A program made the translations under genes and the position numbers. The notes below the pieces were generated by a model, which ran no database searches, was not told the DNA's origin, and saw only the letters and a list, made by a program, of their open reading frames with translations. Shown here piece after piece: positions 40,301 to 46,888 of a stretch of 64,000 nt of DNA. The stretch spans positions 1-64,000 of the forward strand of contig NZ_FNJH01000008.1 of NCBI RefSeq assembly GCF_900103225.1. The letters are read 5' to 3'. The stretch's first letter is position 1. Each line of letters opens with the position of its first letter. Source of the DNA: Pseudomonas congelans. GTDB lineage: Bacteria; Pseudomonadota; Gammaproteobacteria; Pseudomonadales; Pseudomonadaceae.

Positions 40301-40365
40301 TCAAAGGGTTGCTCTGTATCAGGATGAGCGAAGCCCGTCCCGCGCGAGGAAGATTTGTCGACCAT
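31300..40365 (-). CDS. NRPS, A-T-C-A-T-Cy-A-T-Ox, thiazole-forming
   Basis: A 3021-residue protein (NRPS1), first gene of the operon. Landmarks: A1 (about 30-530), T1 Ser580, C (HHIVSDGW near 769), A2 (TSGSTGRPKG near 1253), T2 Ser1647, heterocyclisation domain with D1842-x4-D1847 in place of the C-domain HHxxxDG, A3 (TSGSTGMPKG near 2317), T3 Ser2710, and a SagB/McbC-type flavin oxidase (about 2790-3000). Pockets: A1 DVADVCAID (arginine-like), A2 DVQFIAQVV (proline-like), A3 DLYNMSLIW, one change from the cysteine code. The predicted chain is Arg-Pro-thiazole. It lacks an initial C domain, so it starts a chain. Its acidic C-terminus (DDASDMEEIEI) suits docking to NRPS2. No epimerase or methyltransferase domain is seen. 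Confidence 0.94.
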   Translation of the reverse strand: MVDKSSSRGTGFAHPDTEQPFDQNQCVHGLFEAQAQRNPDAIAARFELDTLDYATLNIQANRLAHYLRSLGVGPDVRVGICLERSLDMLVGVLAVLKAGGAYVPLDPAYPKARLAHMLADSAPRVLLSHAPARAALLAALEQGEVASKVLDLANTRLWAEQPTHNPDPHSVGLTSRHLAYVIYTSGSTGTPKGVMVEHRGLTAVSAAWEPLYALHKPLSHLQMAGFSFDVFSADLIRALGFGGTLVLCPRDTLMDPPALYRLLSEARIDFADFVPAVLNPLLVWAQEARRDLSFMSTVVCGSDIWTAHSARQLRGLCGEHVQIVQAYGVTEASIDSTCFEFEADSQVDAVLPIGRALANTRIYLLDAAGERVPQGVTGELYIGGVGVARGYLNLPELTRERFIDSPFVAGERLYRTGDLARYRADGNLEFLGRNDSQAKLRGLRLELGEIEARLAEVAGVRDNVVVLREDSAGVPRLIAYFREQSGAALTPKGLRQHLQLSLPDYMIPAAFVRMDALPLTANGKLDRIALPEPGDDAFDRHVFEAAQGEKEIALAAIWAEVLGVERVGRQDHFFALGGHSLLVMRVLAKVRQTLHLEVSPSALFTAPVLQQFAERLSTAQQGNARPPITAVERSGAHTLSSAQQRLWFLAQMEGGNAAYHMPLNLRLRGPLQVAALERSFNQLVDRHEALRTTFFAVEGEGRQRVAAAGANFPLPVIDLRGEHDAQARLLALIDAEGSKPFDLAAGPLMRVSLVKLADDDHVLLLTQHHIVSDGWSMGVLTRELGLLYAAAIQQPAAHGQSLPLPPLPVQYVDYAAWQRQWLSGEVLDAQRRYWRETLSGAPILLELTTDHKRPAAQDYRGGFVPLVFDRALTARLRMLATQQGTTLFMNLLAAWSLLLMRLSGQDDVVIGVPSANRSQQELEGLIGFFVNTLALRMTRSGSPTVASWLQQARSVALAAQEHQDLPFDQVVELLNPPRSLAYSPVFQVLFAWEQHQDSDLALSGVDVSVLQSVQPVAKFDLQLALSERDGQIVGGLEYASGLFEPETVVQMGEYLHRILTQMVEDSEQPLATLDLLNAEQHRRIVHDWNRTERDTSALPDCVKRFEAVAQQTPDAVALLADERVLTYAELNQSANRLANYLIEQGVGPEQRVGLCLERSPQMVIGLLAILKTGAAYVPFDPAYPAERLAFMFADAAPSLLLTQSALRAGLPPLPDTLPICCLDVEVQRWSGYSEANPRVPVSPGNLAYVLYTSGSTGRPKGVAHSRAALDNLIAWQLEQTPVSQRVLQFASLNFDVSFQEICSTLCQSGSLVLMSEAGRKDLVALRPTLVAEGVQRAFLPFAVLQQLASLTEADASVPMPVPKGGCEIITAGEALLVNDELRAFICGLGGAQLHNQYGPTETHVVSQFSLDCDQAGQWPDTPPIGRPIANARLYVLDGDLNPVPVGVAGELYIAGACLARGYLNRPDLSAERFLPDPFNPQPGARMYRSGDLARFAADGNVHYLGRIDQQVKLRGFRVELGEIDSLLHQQPGVQEAVVLLREDVPGDKRLVAYVVGPATAETLRAELHRHLPEHMVPTAWVALTQLPLTRNGKLDRQALPAPERQATSAYVAPRDETERHMACIWAEVLKCQQVGIHDNFFELGGHSLLATRMIYMINQRMGAQLSLSSLFKTPVLVDLAEQVRLGRGDGPSLDTPFTPIEADRGARYAPFPLTDIQQAYWFGREASVSLGGVSAHGYEELRIPGFDAPRFEQALNRMIQRHDMLRVVFLGDGTQQVLDSVPTYHMPRSDLRGLSADAAQQALQGTRERQSHQVLDASRWPLFEFSLSLLDGDISHLHISLDALIVDAASTQILARELMAFYADPQLQLPEPGLTFRDYVLAEQRLRNDSRYSQALDYWREKVATLAPAPDLPLVCQPESISQPHFTRRDRELSAQQWSRLKALARQFAVTPSVMLLTAFSEVLALWSRQSRFTLSLPLFNRMPLHPDVDEIIGDFTSLVLLEVQIDGAASFIDKARAVQARLWQDIDHSVVSGVRVLRELSQARGVQQTAMPIVFNSTLSEAAPELAEFNLADALNAEHMHSITQTPQVWLDHTLLELEGRLLFNWDSIDELFPQGLIEQMFVAYNALLDRLLQADAWNAGTVDLIPLARLPVPDASPVDSGLMHELFDRQALAAPDALAVIGIRRQLSYRQLRAEARQLAALLQRRGVVPNQLVAVVMERGWEQVVATLAIQYAGGAYLPLDPALPIERLDHILQRAEASLALTQPALLQRIEWPAQVQVISVSDPIMADDGLSDQSELHAVRLTPDDLAYVIYTSGSTGMPKGVVIDHRGAVNTLLDINRRFAVGAADRVLAVSSLSFDLSVYDFFGTLAAGAAVVLLEPQQALDPAHWLTLIERHQVSLWNSVPALFGMLLEYVQGERSALPSCLRVAMLSGDWIPLTLPERAWALQPALQLISLGGATEASIWSIQYPLQQVDPAWRSIPYGKALDHQRFYVLDDALQVRPTWVAGQLYIGGIGLAKGYWRDEALSAGSFFAHPLTGERLYRTGDLGRWLPDCNIEFLGREDTQVKVQGHRIELGEIEAALNRHPGVQSAVVRVLGEALGEKRLAGYVLKADPSLQASDFTQYLADKLPAYMVPTSFTFVQEWPLSANGKVDKKRLPEPSQVQDAGPALEVEGPQEQQLVMIVQGVLKRSSIAADANLLNLGATSIDIVRISNALSGELQFRPNVAQLLAQPTLLNLLGMYRRNLANGSVVDSVRQRAGSPEPVIEDPQQRARFKADQRGRRTFAPQVAALDLARPDNPAFARRFSDYRSVRQFAAGPIPTEAFAGLLASLAQGQLHGEVKYQFPSAGGLYPIQCHLYVKPQRITGVAAGAYYYDPVQHRLLMLDSEPLDPDTYDYFVNRPVYENAAFSLFFIADMAAIRPLYGERSRDFCHIEAGGMAQLLTMTAVEQGLGLCGMGSLEEQQLSALFDLGPNHQLIYSMVGGLRTADEQRRAQVEAFASAADRTDDASDMEEIEI

Positions 40366-40987
40366 CAGGAATCACCGTCCGTGAACAGATTATTGTTATG
40401 AGCAGACGGGAGCGCAGAGCGACAAGCCCGTCAGACACGGCATGAGAAATGCCGGATGAACATCGAGACTCAGGGGGAAGGTGCAGCGCGGGCTCTCGGG
40501 CTCATGTCATGAGCTGACATGCAAGCACTCGGGGGAATCGCAGAGGGATGACAGGCGAATGCGGCACGGCGCGACTCGCATACAGAAAGGGGGGTGGCTG
40601 GCTCGTTGACGAGACTGATCGCTCTGCCCTTGGAAATGACGTTTGCATACCGCGTGACCAATTGAAACCTCATCTTCCGTTCGAGGGTCAACGACGGGGA
40701 ACGGCCTGCGCCGGGGTGTCAGCGCCAGGGTGGACCCGATCGGCTGTGACTGCGGAGTCTGTGGACCCGTGACAGTCATTGGCGCCGGGTTTTTGGCCCT
40801 GAGCGCCCGGGATAATAACCACGATTTTTGGCGGTGAGGCAAACAAAAAGTTACAAACCGCGAAAGTGTCCGTCAAACGGCACTGCTGTCCAGCCGCCAC
40901 ATCTGTCTGAAATTTCAGCGTCGGGCAACGACTTTCAACGGCGCGCAATGCAATACTCGAAACCTGATTCACACGAGCCCGGCCTCC
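40366..40987. other. Intergenic region containing the NRPS operon promoter
   Basis: About 620 bp between the NRPS1 start and a divergent GNAT gene. No open frame here has recognisable protein features. It should contain the promoter of the 22-kb operon. An AT-richer stretch near 40805-40860 precedes the GNAT gene. No luxR-type inverted repeat, Fur box or other operator stood out. Confidence 0.4.
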
Positions 40988-41506
40988 ATGACCCTCACCT
41001 ACCGACGACTGACCCCGGCCGATGCGCCTGCCTATCGCGCCTTGATGCTTGAGGCCTATGAACGTCATCCAGACGCCTTTACCTCTGACGTGAAGGAGCG
41101 CGAAGTGCTGCCTGCCCAATGGTGGGAGAAAAGGCTCGATGACAGCGCTGGCGCAACCGAAGTAGTGTTCGCCGCCGTTGAAGACCGTCACTTGCTGGGC
41201 GTAGCCGGCCTCTGCGTGGAAACCCGAAACAAGGCCCGACACAAATCGACCCTGTTCGGCATGTATGTGCCCCCGGGGCACAGGAACAGGGGCATCGGCT
41301 CTCGATTGGTGCGCAGCGTGCTCGACCATGCGGGAACTCGCCCCGCACTTCTGCTCGTCCAGCTCACTGTCACGCAGGGCAACAGCGAAGCAGTCGGACT
41401 GTACGAGCGCATGGGCTTCGTGACCTTTGGCCTCGAACCCCTTGCAGTCGCTGTCGGCAACGGATTCGTCGCCAAGGTGCACATGTGGAAAGACTTGCGC
41501 GGGTGA
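40988..41506 (+). CDS. GNAT family N-acetyltransferase
   Basis: A 172-residue acetyltransferase with the acetyl-CoA binding loop VPPGHRNRGIGSRLVRSVL (residues about 95-113) and the late GNSEAVGLYERMGF motif, both standard for the Rim-type GNAT fold. The substrate is unknown. Although it is the nearest gene upstream of the NRPS operon, it is divergent and separated by over 600 bp, so a role in that pathway is not supported. It converges on a HAD gene 24 bp away. Confidence 0.88.
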   Translation: MTLTYRRLTPADAPAYRALMLEAYERHPDAFTSDVKEREVLPAQWWEKRLDDSAGATEVVFAAVEDRHLLGVAGLCVETRNKARHKSTLFGMYVPPGHRNRGIGSRLVRSVLDHAGTRPALLLVQLTVTQGNSEAVGLYERMGFVTFGLEPLAVAVGNGFVAKVHMWKDLRG

Positions 41507-41530
41507 GCAGCCAGCCCGGGTAGCGGCGCT

Positions 41531-42253
41531 TCAGCAATCGAGCGCTTCAGCCACTTCGGTCAGGGAGTCGACGATCACGTCCCAGTCCTGTTCAGCGGTC
41601 AGGTCAGACGTCTGGCCTGGCCCGTGCTCGGTGGGACGTCGGACGAAAACGGTCTTGAAGCCATTCGCACGTGCGGCAGTGAGGTCGGCGTTATGCGCAG
41701 CCACCATGGCGACGCAGTGCGGCGCCAGGCCCACTGCTTTTGCAGACTTCAGGTAAGTCTGGGGCATCGGTTTGTAGGTGCCGGCAATCTCCGCACCGAC
41801 GATTACATCCCAGGGCAGTCCGCCGAATTTCGCCAGGTTGAGCATTCCGGCGATGTGTCCGTTCGATAGCGTACCGATCGAGAATCTGCGCTTTAATCGG
41901 GTCAGGCCTGCGACCGAGTCGGGCCACGGATCGAGCCGCTCCCAGGCCTTGTTCAGCTCGGCAAGCTCGGCGTCGGGGATGCTGCCGAAATCCACCTCGT
42001 GGCGTGCCAGCACTGTTTCGAGACTCTCCCGGTTGAGCACGTCGAGTGTCACGTACGGGCGCTCACCTGCACGCACGCGCTGCATGGAAGGTTGATACAG
42101 ATCCCGCCACTGATCGGCAAAATCGAGGGGATCGACGTCCACGCCATGCCGCTGGAGAAACGGCGCCGCGGCCCGCGCCACGCCGTTTCGCCAGTCGACA
42201 ACAGTGCCGAATACATCGAAACCGAGAAACCCTATCTGTTCCAGTCTGGCCAT
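41531..42253 (-). CDS. HAD superfamily hydrolase, haloacid dehalogenase type II
   Basis: A 240-residue HAD protein. Motif I is FDVFGTVVDW with the nucleophile Asp13; the motif II region has GTLSNGH; a Lys lies in GTYKPMPQTY; and motif IV is represented by MVAAHNADLTAARANGF. This matches the L-2-haloacid dehalogenase branch, though many members act on other phosphorylated or halogenated substrates. It is divergent from an aldo/keto reductase across a gap with a strong palindrome, which suggests joint control. Confidence 0.87.
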   Translation of the reverse strand: MARLEQIGFLGFDVFGTVVDWRNGVARAAAPFLQRHGVDVDPLDFADQWRDLYQPSMQRVRAGERPYVTLDVLNRESLETVLARHEVDFGSIPDAELAELNKAWERLDPWPDSVAGLTRLKRRFSIGTLSNGHIAGMLNLAKFGGLPWDVIVGAEIAGTYKPMPQTYLKSAKAVGLAPHCVAMVAAHNADLTAARANGFKTVFVRRPTEHGPGQTSDLTAEQDWDVIVDSLTEVAEALDC

Positions 42254-42283
42254 TTTGCTGCTCCTGAATCGCGCACAGTCGCT

Positions 42284-42309
42284 TATAGTTCTACAGATCT
42301 AGAACTATA
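42284..42309. promoter_or_regulatory. Perfect palindromic operator between HAD and aldo/keto reductase genes
   Basis: Ten-base arms TATAGTTCTA and TAGAACTATA are separated by CAGATC. The site lies about 30 bp before the HAD start and 115 bp before the aldo/keto reductase start. The symmetry suggests a dimeric regulator of the MarR/HxlR or TetR kind. No such regulator gene adjoins it. Confidence 0.6.
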
Positions 42310-42423
42310 GAACCAATCGCGCCAAAGAGAGTTGTCTCGGGCAGACATTGCCCCAACTGTAAACGTTATGGACGGCACCGAAACGGCTCGGCGACTGGCC
42401 AATCAACGATAGACGGAGGATTC

Positions 42424-43419
42424 ATGGACTACGTAAAGCTTGGAAACACAGGACTGGATATCTCCAGACTGTGCCTTGGATGCATGACCTTCGGCGAGCC
42501 CGATGCCGGAACGCATCCCTGGACACTGGGCGAAGAAGCAAGCAGGCCGATCATCAGGCACGCCGTCGAGCAAGGCATCAATTTTTTTGACACTGCCAAC
42601 AGCTATTCGGCAGGTACTTCAGAAACCATCGTCGGCAAGTTACTGAAGGAATTCACGCGTCGCGACGAGACCGTGATCGCAACGAAGGTGTTCTTTCCGG
42701 CAAACATGTGGGAAGGCTCGACCCGGCCTAACGAAAAGGGGCTCTCGCGCAAGGCCATCATGTCCAGTATCGATGCGAGCCTGACGCGGCTCGGCACTGA
42801 CTATGTCGACCTGTACCAGATCCACCGCTGGGACTATGACACGCCCATCGAGGAAACCATGGAAGCGCTGCACGATGTGGTCAAGGCCGGCAAGGCCAGG
42901 TACATCGGCGCGTCCTCCATGTATGCATGGCAGTTCGCCAAGGCCCAGCAGGTGGCGGCCGCGCATGGCTGGAGCAGGTTCGTCTCGATGCAGAATTACC
43001 TGAACCTGGTGTATCGCGAAGAAGAGCGCGAAATGATTCCGCTGTGTATCGATCAGGGTGTCGGCCTGATGCCGTGGAGTCCGATGGCACGCGGCCGGCT
43101 GACCAGGCCGCAGGGTCAGCAGACCGAGCGGACCAGAACCGACGTTTCCGGCCAGTCGTTTTACGAGGCGACGGAAAAGGAAGACGGTCGAGTGATCGAT
43201 GCCGTGGAACAGCTTGCCGCAGAGCGCGGGGTGCCGATGGCGCAAATCGCACTGGCCTGGGTATTGGCCAAGCGCGGTGTATCAGCGCCTATCGTCGGCG
43301 CTTCCAAGGCGACGCAACTGGATGATGCCATCGCAGCACTGCACTTGGTGCTCAGTGATGAGGACATCAAACGCCTCGAGGCACCCTACGTGCCCCATGC
43401 AGTGACCGGATTCGTCTGA
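42424..43419 (+). CDS. Aldo/keto reductase
   Basis: A 331-residue NADPH-dependent oxidoreductase with the (beta/alpha)8 AKR signature: FFDTANSYSAGTSE carries the catalytic Asp and Tyr, ATKVFF the Lys, and YQIHRWDYDTP the His. The C-terminal VGASKATQLDDAI region binds the cofactor. It resembles the YajO/AKR-11-like group acting on sugars or aldehydes. The ATG has a GGAGGATTC ribosome site. It is divergent from the HAD gene with a shared palindrome. Confidence 0.92.
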   Translation: MDYVKLGNTGLDISRLCLGCMTFGEPDAGTHPWTLGEEASRPIIRHAVEQGINFFDTANSYSAGTSETIVGKLLKEFTRRDETVIATKVFFPANMWEGSTRPNEKGLSRKAIMSSIDASLTRLGTDYVDLYQIHRWDYDTPIEETMEALHDVVKAGKARYIGASSMYAWQFAKAQQVAAAHGWSRFVSMQNYLNLVYREEEREMIPLCIDQGVGLMPWSPMARGRLTRPQGQQTERTRTDVSGQSFYEATEKEDGRVIDAVEQLAAERGVPMAQIALAWVLAKRGVSAPIVGASKATQLDDAIAALHLVLSDEDIKRLEAPYVPHAVTGFV

Positions 43420-43686
43420 CCGGCGCTGCAAAAAAACCGCAACCGGCGAACGGCATGAGCCTCGCCGGTGACTTGCTGGACACAGCGACCACGGGTACCC
43501 GAAAAGATCGCACCCCAGGCTTTCGTAACTGTCATACAGTTCTGAAATAACACCTGTCTATGTCGTCGTGCGCAAATATCTATTGGGCAGTCAGCCCACT
43601 GGACGGTATTGTCAGGCCATTCTGAATAAAGGCTCTTTGCCATTATTTAATTCGACTTCTCCTCTTGCCCCGCTCGGGTTCATTCC

Positions 43687-45327
43687 ATGAAAAATCAGGT
43701 TTCTCTGGCTACGCGCATCGGCTTGGGATTCGCCGCTGTCGTCTCGCTGCTCATCTTGATCACAGCCGTTGGCATTCAGCGGGTCGGGTTCATCGACAGC
43801 ACCCTGGAAGACGTAGGCGAAAATGCCGCCAAGGTGCAACGCTATGCGATCAACTTCCGGGGCAGCGTGCATAACCGTGCGATCGCTCTGCGCGATGCCG
43901 TGCTGGTCAACAACGACCAGGACCTGGCGCTGCATCTGGCAGAGATGACCCGTCTTGAAAAGGACTATGTCGACTCGGCCGTACCGATGGAGCAATTGTT
44001 CACCAAGCCCAATGTCAGTGCCGAAGAACGCCAATTGCTGCGTGGCATCAAGGAAATCGAACAGCAAACGCTCGTCTCTACCAAGAGCGTGATTGCCTTG
44101 CGCCGTGCCGGAGACATCGCCGGTGCCCAGGCCTTGTTGCTGAGCCAGACCTCCGGTAACTACAGCGAATGGCTGAAGCGCATCAATGCGCTCATCGACC
44201 ATGAGGAAGCCTCGATCAGGGTCCAACTGGATAATGTGCAGGCGACCGCCAGCCAGTTCCGTGGCCTGATGCTGCTGGCCACTGCGTTCGCTGTGCTGCT
44301 GAGTATTGTGCTGTCGGCGTTCATCATCCGCTTCGTGAAAAAGACCCTTGGCGCAGAGCCGGTAGACGTTGCAGAGGCCATTCGCCGACTGGCAGCGGGC
44401 GATCTGCAGCAATCCATCACCACGGCCTATCCCGACAGCGTCATGGGCGTGCTGAGAACGGCGCTGAACCGCCTTTCGGAAACCATCACCGACGTCCGAA
44501 TGGCCGCTCAGGAGGTCAGCCAGTCTTCCAGCGTTCTGTCGGCAGCCTCTTCCGCCAACAATACGCAGATCATGGTGCAGACCCGTGAAGCCGAACAGGT
44601 GGCTACCGCCATCAGCGAGATGGCCGCGACGGTCAGTGAAGTGTCGGGTTATGCAGCGCAGGCAGCAGATGCGGCACGCCTGGCTGACAGTGAGGTGGCG
44701 AACGGCAACAGCCTCGTTGAAGGCACCACCACTGTCATCGAACAACTGGCTGCCACGCTGACCGAAACGACCGGCACCGTGGAGCAGGTCTCACGGCACG
44801 GCGAGGAGATCGAAAAGGTGATCGAGGTGATCAACTCGATTGCCTCACAAACCAACCTGCTGGCGCTCAACGCGGCCATTGAAGCCGCCCGCGCGGGCGA
44901 GCATGGCCGAGGTTTTGCGGTGGTCGCCGATGAGGTTCGTTCGCTGGCCAATCGCACCCAGCTGTCGACCCAGGAGATTCAAAACATGATCAGCACGCTG
45001 CAGGGTGGTACCGAAACTGCGGCACAGAACATGCACGACAGCTGTGAACTGGTCAATCGTGCCGTGGAACGGACACGCAATGCCCAAAGCGCCCTGTCGA
45101 GAATCAATCAGGAAGTGAGCGCGATCAACCACATGAACGCGCAGATCGCCAGCGCGTCGGTTCAGCAGAGTGCGGTGGCAGAAGACGTTGCGATGAACAT
45201 CACCAGCATTCACGACTCGACACTCAAATCTGCCAATGGATCGCAGCAGGTGGCAACCGCCAGTGAGGAGCTCGCACAGCTCGCGGATCGCCTGACCCGC
45301 AAGGTCGCGTTTTTCAAGGCAGGCTGA
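43687..45327 (+). CDS. Methyl-accepting chemotaxis protein, 4-helix-bundle sensor
   Basis: A 546-residue chemoreceptor: TM1 at residues about 10-30, a periplasmic domain of about 160 residues (4HB_MCP type, with GENAAKVQRYAINFRGSVHNRAIALRD), TM2 at about 192-214, HAMP, and the signalling hairpin with QTNLLALNAAIEAARAGEHGRGFAVVADEVR. The sensor resembles aspartate/dicarboxylate-type receptors only in fold, so the ligand is not predicted. It is monocistronic and followed by a hairpin. Confidence 0.92.
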   Translation: MKNQVSLATRIGLGFAAVVSLLILITAVGIQRVGFIDSTLEDVGENAAKVQRYAINFRGSVHNRAIALRDAVLVNNDQDLALHLAEMTRLEKDYVDSAVPMEQLFTKPNVSAEERQLLRGIKEIEQQTLVSTKSVIALRRAGDIAGAQALLLSQTSGNYSEWLKRINALIDHEEASIRVQLDNVQATASQFRGLMLLATAFAVLLSIVLSAFIIRFVKKTLGAEPVDVAEAIRRLAAGDLQQSITTAYPDSVMGVLRTALNRLSETITDVRMAAQEVSQSSSVLSAASSANNTQIMVQTREAEQVATAISEMAATVSEVSGYAAQAADAARLADSEVANGNSLVEGTTTVIEQLAATLTETTGTVEQVSRHGEEIEKVIEVINSIASQTNLLALNAAIEAARAGEHGRGFAVVADEVRSLANRTQLSTQEIQNMISTLQGGTETAAQNMHDSCELVNRAVERTRNAQSALSRINQEVSAINHMNAQIASASVQQSAVAEDVAMNITSIHDSTLKSANGSQQVATASEELAQLADRLTRKVAFFKAG

Positions 45328-45343
45328 GGGTGTGATCGGTATA

Positions 45344-45368
45344 GCGGCGATGGATTCAGCATCGCCGC
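45344..45368. terminator. Hairpin between convergent chemoreceptor and MFS genes
   Basis: GCGGCGATG and its complement CATCGCCGC enclose a 7-nt loop, 16 bp after the chemoreceptor stop. A T-run is lacking, so termination is inferred from position. Confidence 0.5.
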
Positions 45369-45388
45369 GATATCTCATTACCGGCAGA

Positions 45389-46588
45389 TCAGTCTGTACA
45401 ACTAACCGGCCTTGAGCTGCGCATCGCCAGTGTCACGGTGAGCATAGACAGTGCGGCACATACCGCCCCGATCACGATGGCGGCTGTAAAGCCGGCCCGG
45501 CCGGACACCACACCGCCAATGAACGCCCCGCCGCCAATCGACAGATTCACCACACAGACCAGCAACGCCTGAACACCTTCGACACGATTATTGGAGGCCT
45601 CGAAACACCAGATCTGTGTGGTGATGGGGATCATCCCGAAAGCGAAACCCCAGACCAGAATCACCGGCCAGAGTAGCCACGGGTTACCGACGAACATCAG
45701 CAGCGCCGTCAGCGAGCCCAGCATCAGCAGGGTCATGATCAGCACCGAGGACGGCGCGCTTCTGGCCGCCAGGGCTCCGCCGGCCAGATTGCCTGCCACC
45801 GCTGCCAGACCGAACGCGAAGAGCAATGCCCCCAGGGCCTGACCCTGGATATGCGCGAACTCCTGCACGAAGGGCGCTAGGTAAGTGTAGGCCGCGAAGT
45901 GCCCCACATAGATCAACAGTGCGGCAGCGAACATACGACGAATGCGCTGCTCGCCAGCCAGCGACAACATCTGGCTGATGCCGGCAGAACGCTCGCCCGG
46001 CAATGCAGGCAGAAAGGTTGCGATCAACAAACCCACCGCCACCGTGACCACTGCCGCTGTTTCGAATGCGGCCCGCCAGCCGAAGGCCTCACCGATCAAC
46101 GTACCGGCCGGAATCCCGGCGACAGTGCCGATCGAGACGCCCGCGAGCACATACGCGGTGGCCTTTACGCCCTCCTTGCCGGGCCTCAGGCGCGGCCCCA
46201 GCGACCCGGCAATCGTCCAGAATCCCCCCAGCGCGAAGCCAAGCAGCACCCTGCCTGCAAGCGTCAGCCAGAAGTGCGTGGACAACGCGACGATCAGGTT
46301 GGATGCCAGCAGTATCGACAGCAGCCCGAGCAGCAGGCGTTTGCGATCGACATGACTGAACAGGGCAATACAGGAGGGTGCCGAAATGGCCGCGAGGATG
46401 CCGGGAACGGCCATCATCAAGCCTGTCTGGCTGATGCTGGTGCCCAGGTCGCTAGCGATATCGGGCAGCAGCCCGACAGGCAGAAATTCAGTGGTGACCG
46501 TGGCGAACGATCCAAGCGATACACTGCCGACAGCCCACCATGAAGCGGGTTTTGTTTCGACGTTTCCAGCGGTTTCAAAGCGACTCAC
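45389..46588 (-). CDS. MFS transporter, DHA1 family (AraJ/NepI-like)
   Basis: About 399 residues with twelve hydrophobic helices. The first (GSFATVTTEFLPVGLLPDIASDLG) is the typical DHA1 opening, and the motif A region after helix 2 is degenerate (FSHVDRKRLLLG). It is similar to sugar or purine-ribonucleoside efflux proteins; the substrate is unassigned. I place the start at GTG 46588, which gives the normal length. In-frame starts further up, to 46672 or 46765, would add an unrelated polar tail. It is a separate unit convergent with the chemoreceptor. Confidence 0.87.
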   Translation of the reverse strand: MSRFETAGNVETKPASWWAVGSVSLGSFATVTTEFLPVGLLPDIASDLGTSISQTGLMMAVPGILAAISAPSCIALFSHVDRKRLLLGLLSILLASNLIVALSTHFWLTLAGRVLLGFALGGFWTIAGSLGPRLRPGKEGVKATAYVLAGVSIGTVAGIPAGTLIGEAFGWRAAFETAAVVTVAVGLLIATFLPALPGERSAGISQMLSLAGEQRIRRMFAAALLIYVGHFAAYTYLAPFVQEFAHIQGQALGALLFAFGLAAVAGNLAGGALAARSAPSSVLIMTLLMLGSLTALLMFVGNPWLLWPVILVWGFAFGMIPITTQIWCFEASNNRVEGVQALLVCVVNLSIGGGAFIGGVVSGRAGFTAAIVIGAVCAALSMLTVTLAMRSSRPVSCTD

Positions 46589-46767
46589 AGCGGTTCCAGA
46601 ATTCGGGGATGTAAGCGACCGGCCGCTCAGGCCAGCGCGTGGAAGCGCCAACCCTAACGTGTAAGGCCGCATCAAGGCCACCTTGAGAGGGAGTTTTGTT
46701 TCAGTGAAGCGAGGTAATTCCTGCGAAGACCGGCTATCGGGCCGGTGCTCCGCGTCGAGGTCCATGG

Positions 46768-46859
46768 ATGACGCAGAGCGTCACGAGCGGCATTCCCACG
46801 CGGAGCGTGGGAACGATCAATCACCCACTATCGTGCCGACGCTCTGCGCAGGAACGATC
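46768..46859. repeat. REP/BIME-type repeat cluster
   Basis: Three palindromic units around the core ACGC(T/G)CTGCG, including ACGCAGAGCGTCACGA and a CCCACGCGGAGCGTGGG hairpin, are closely related to those at 4171-4306. They lie between the upstream end of the MFS gene and the 3' end of the sorbosone-dehydrogenase-like gene. Confidence 0.75.
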
Positions 46860-46888
46860 AATCAACAACGACCTCTGGCTATCGTGAC

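Noticed and set aside
31300..40365. NRPS operon as a yersiniabactin- or pyochelin-type siderophore cluster
   Set aside because: There is only one Cy domain, no salicylate loading or reductase genes, and no Fur box at the operon. The pockets read Arg, Pro-like and Cys, and there is no adjacent receptor.
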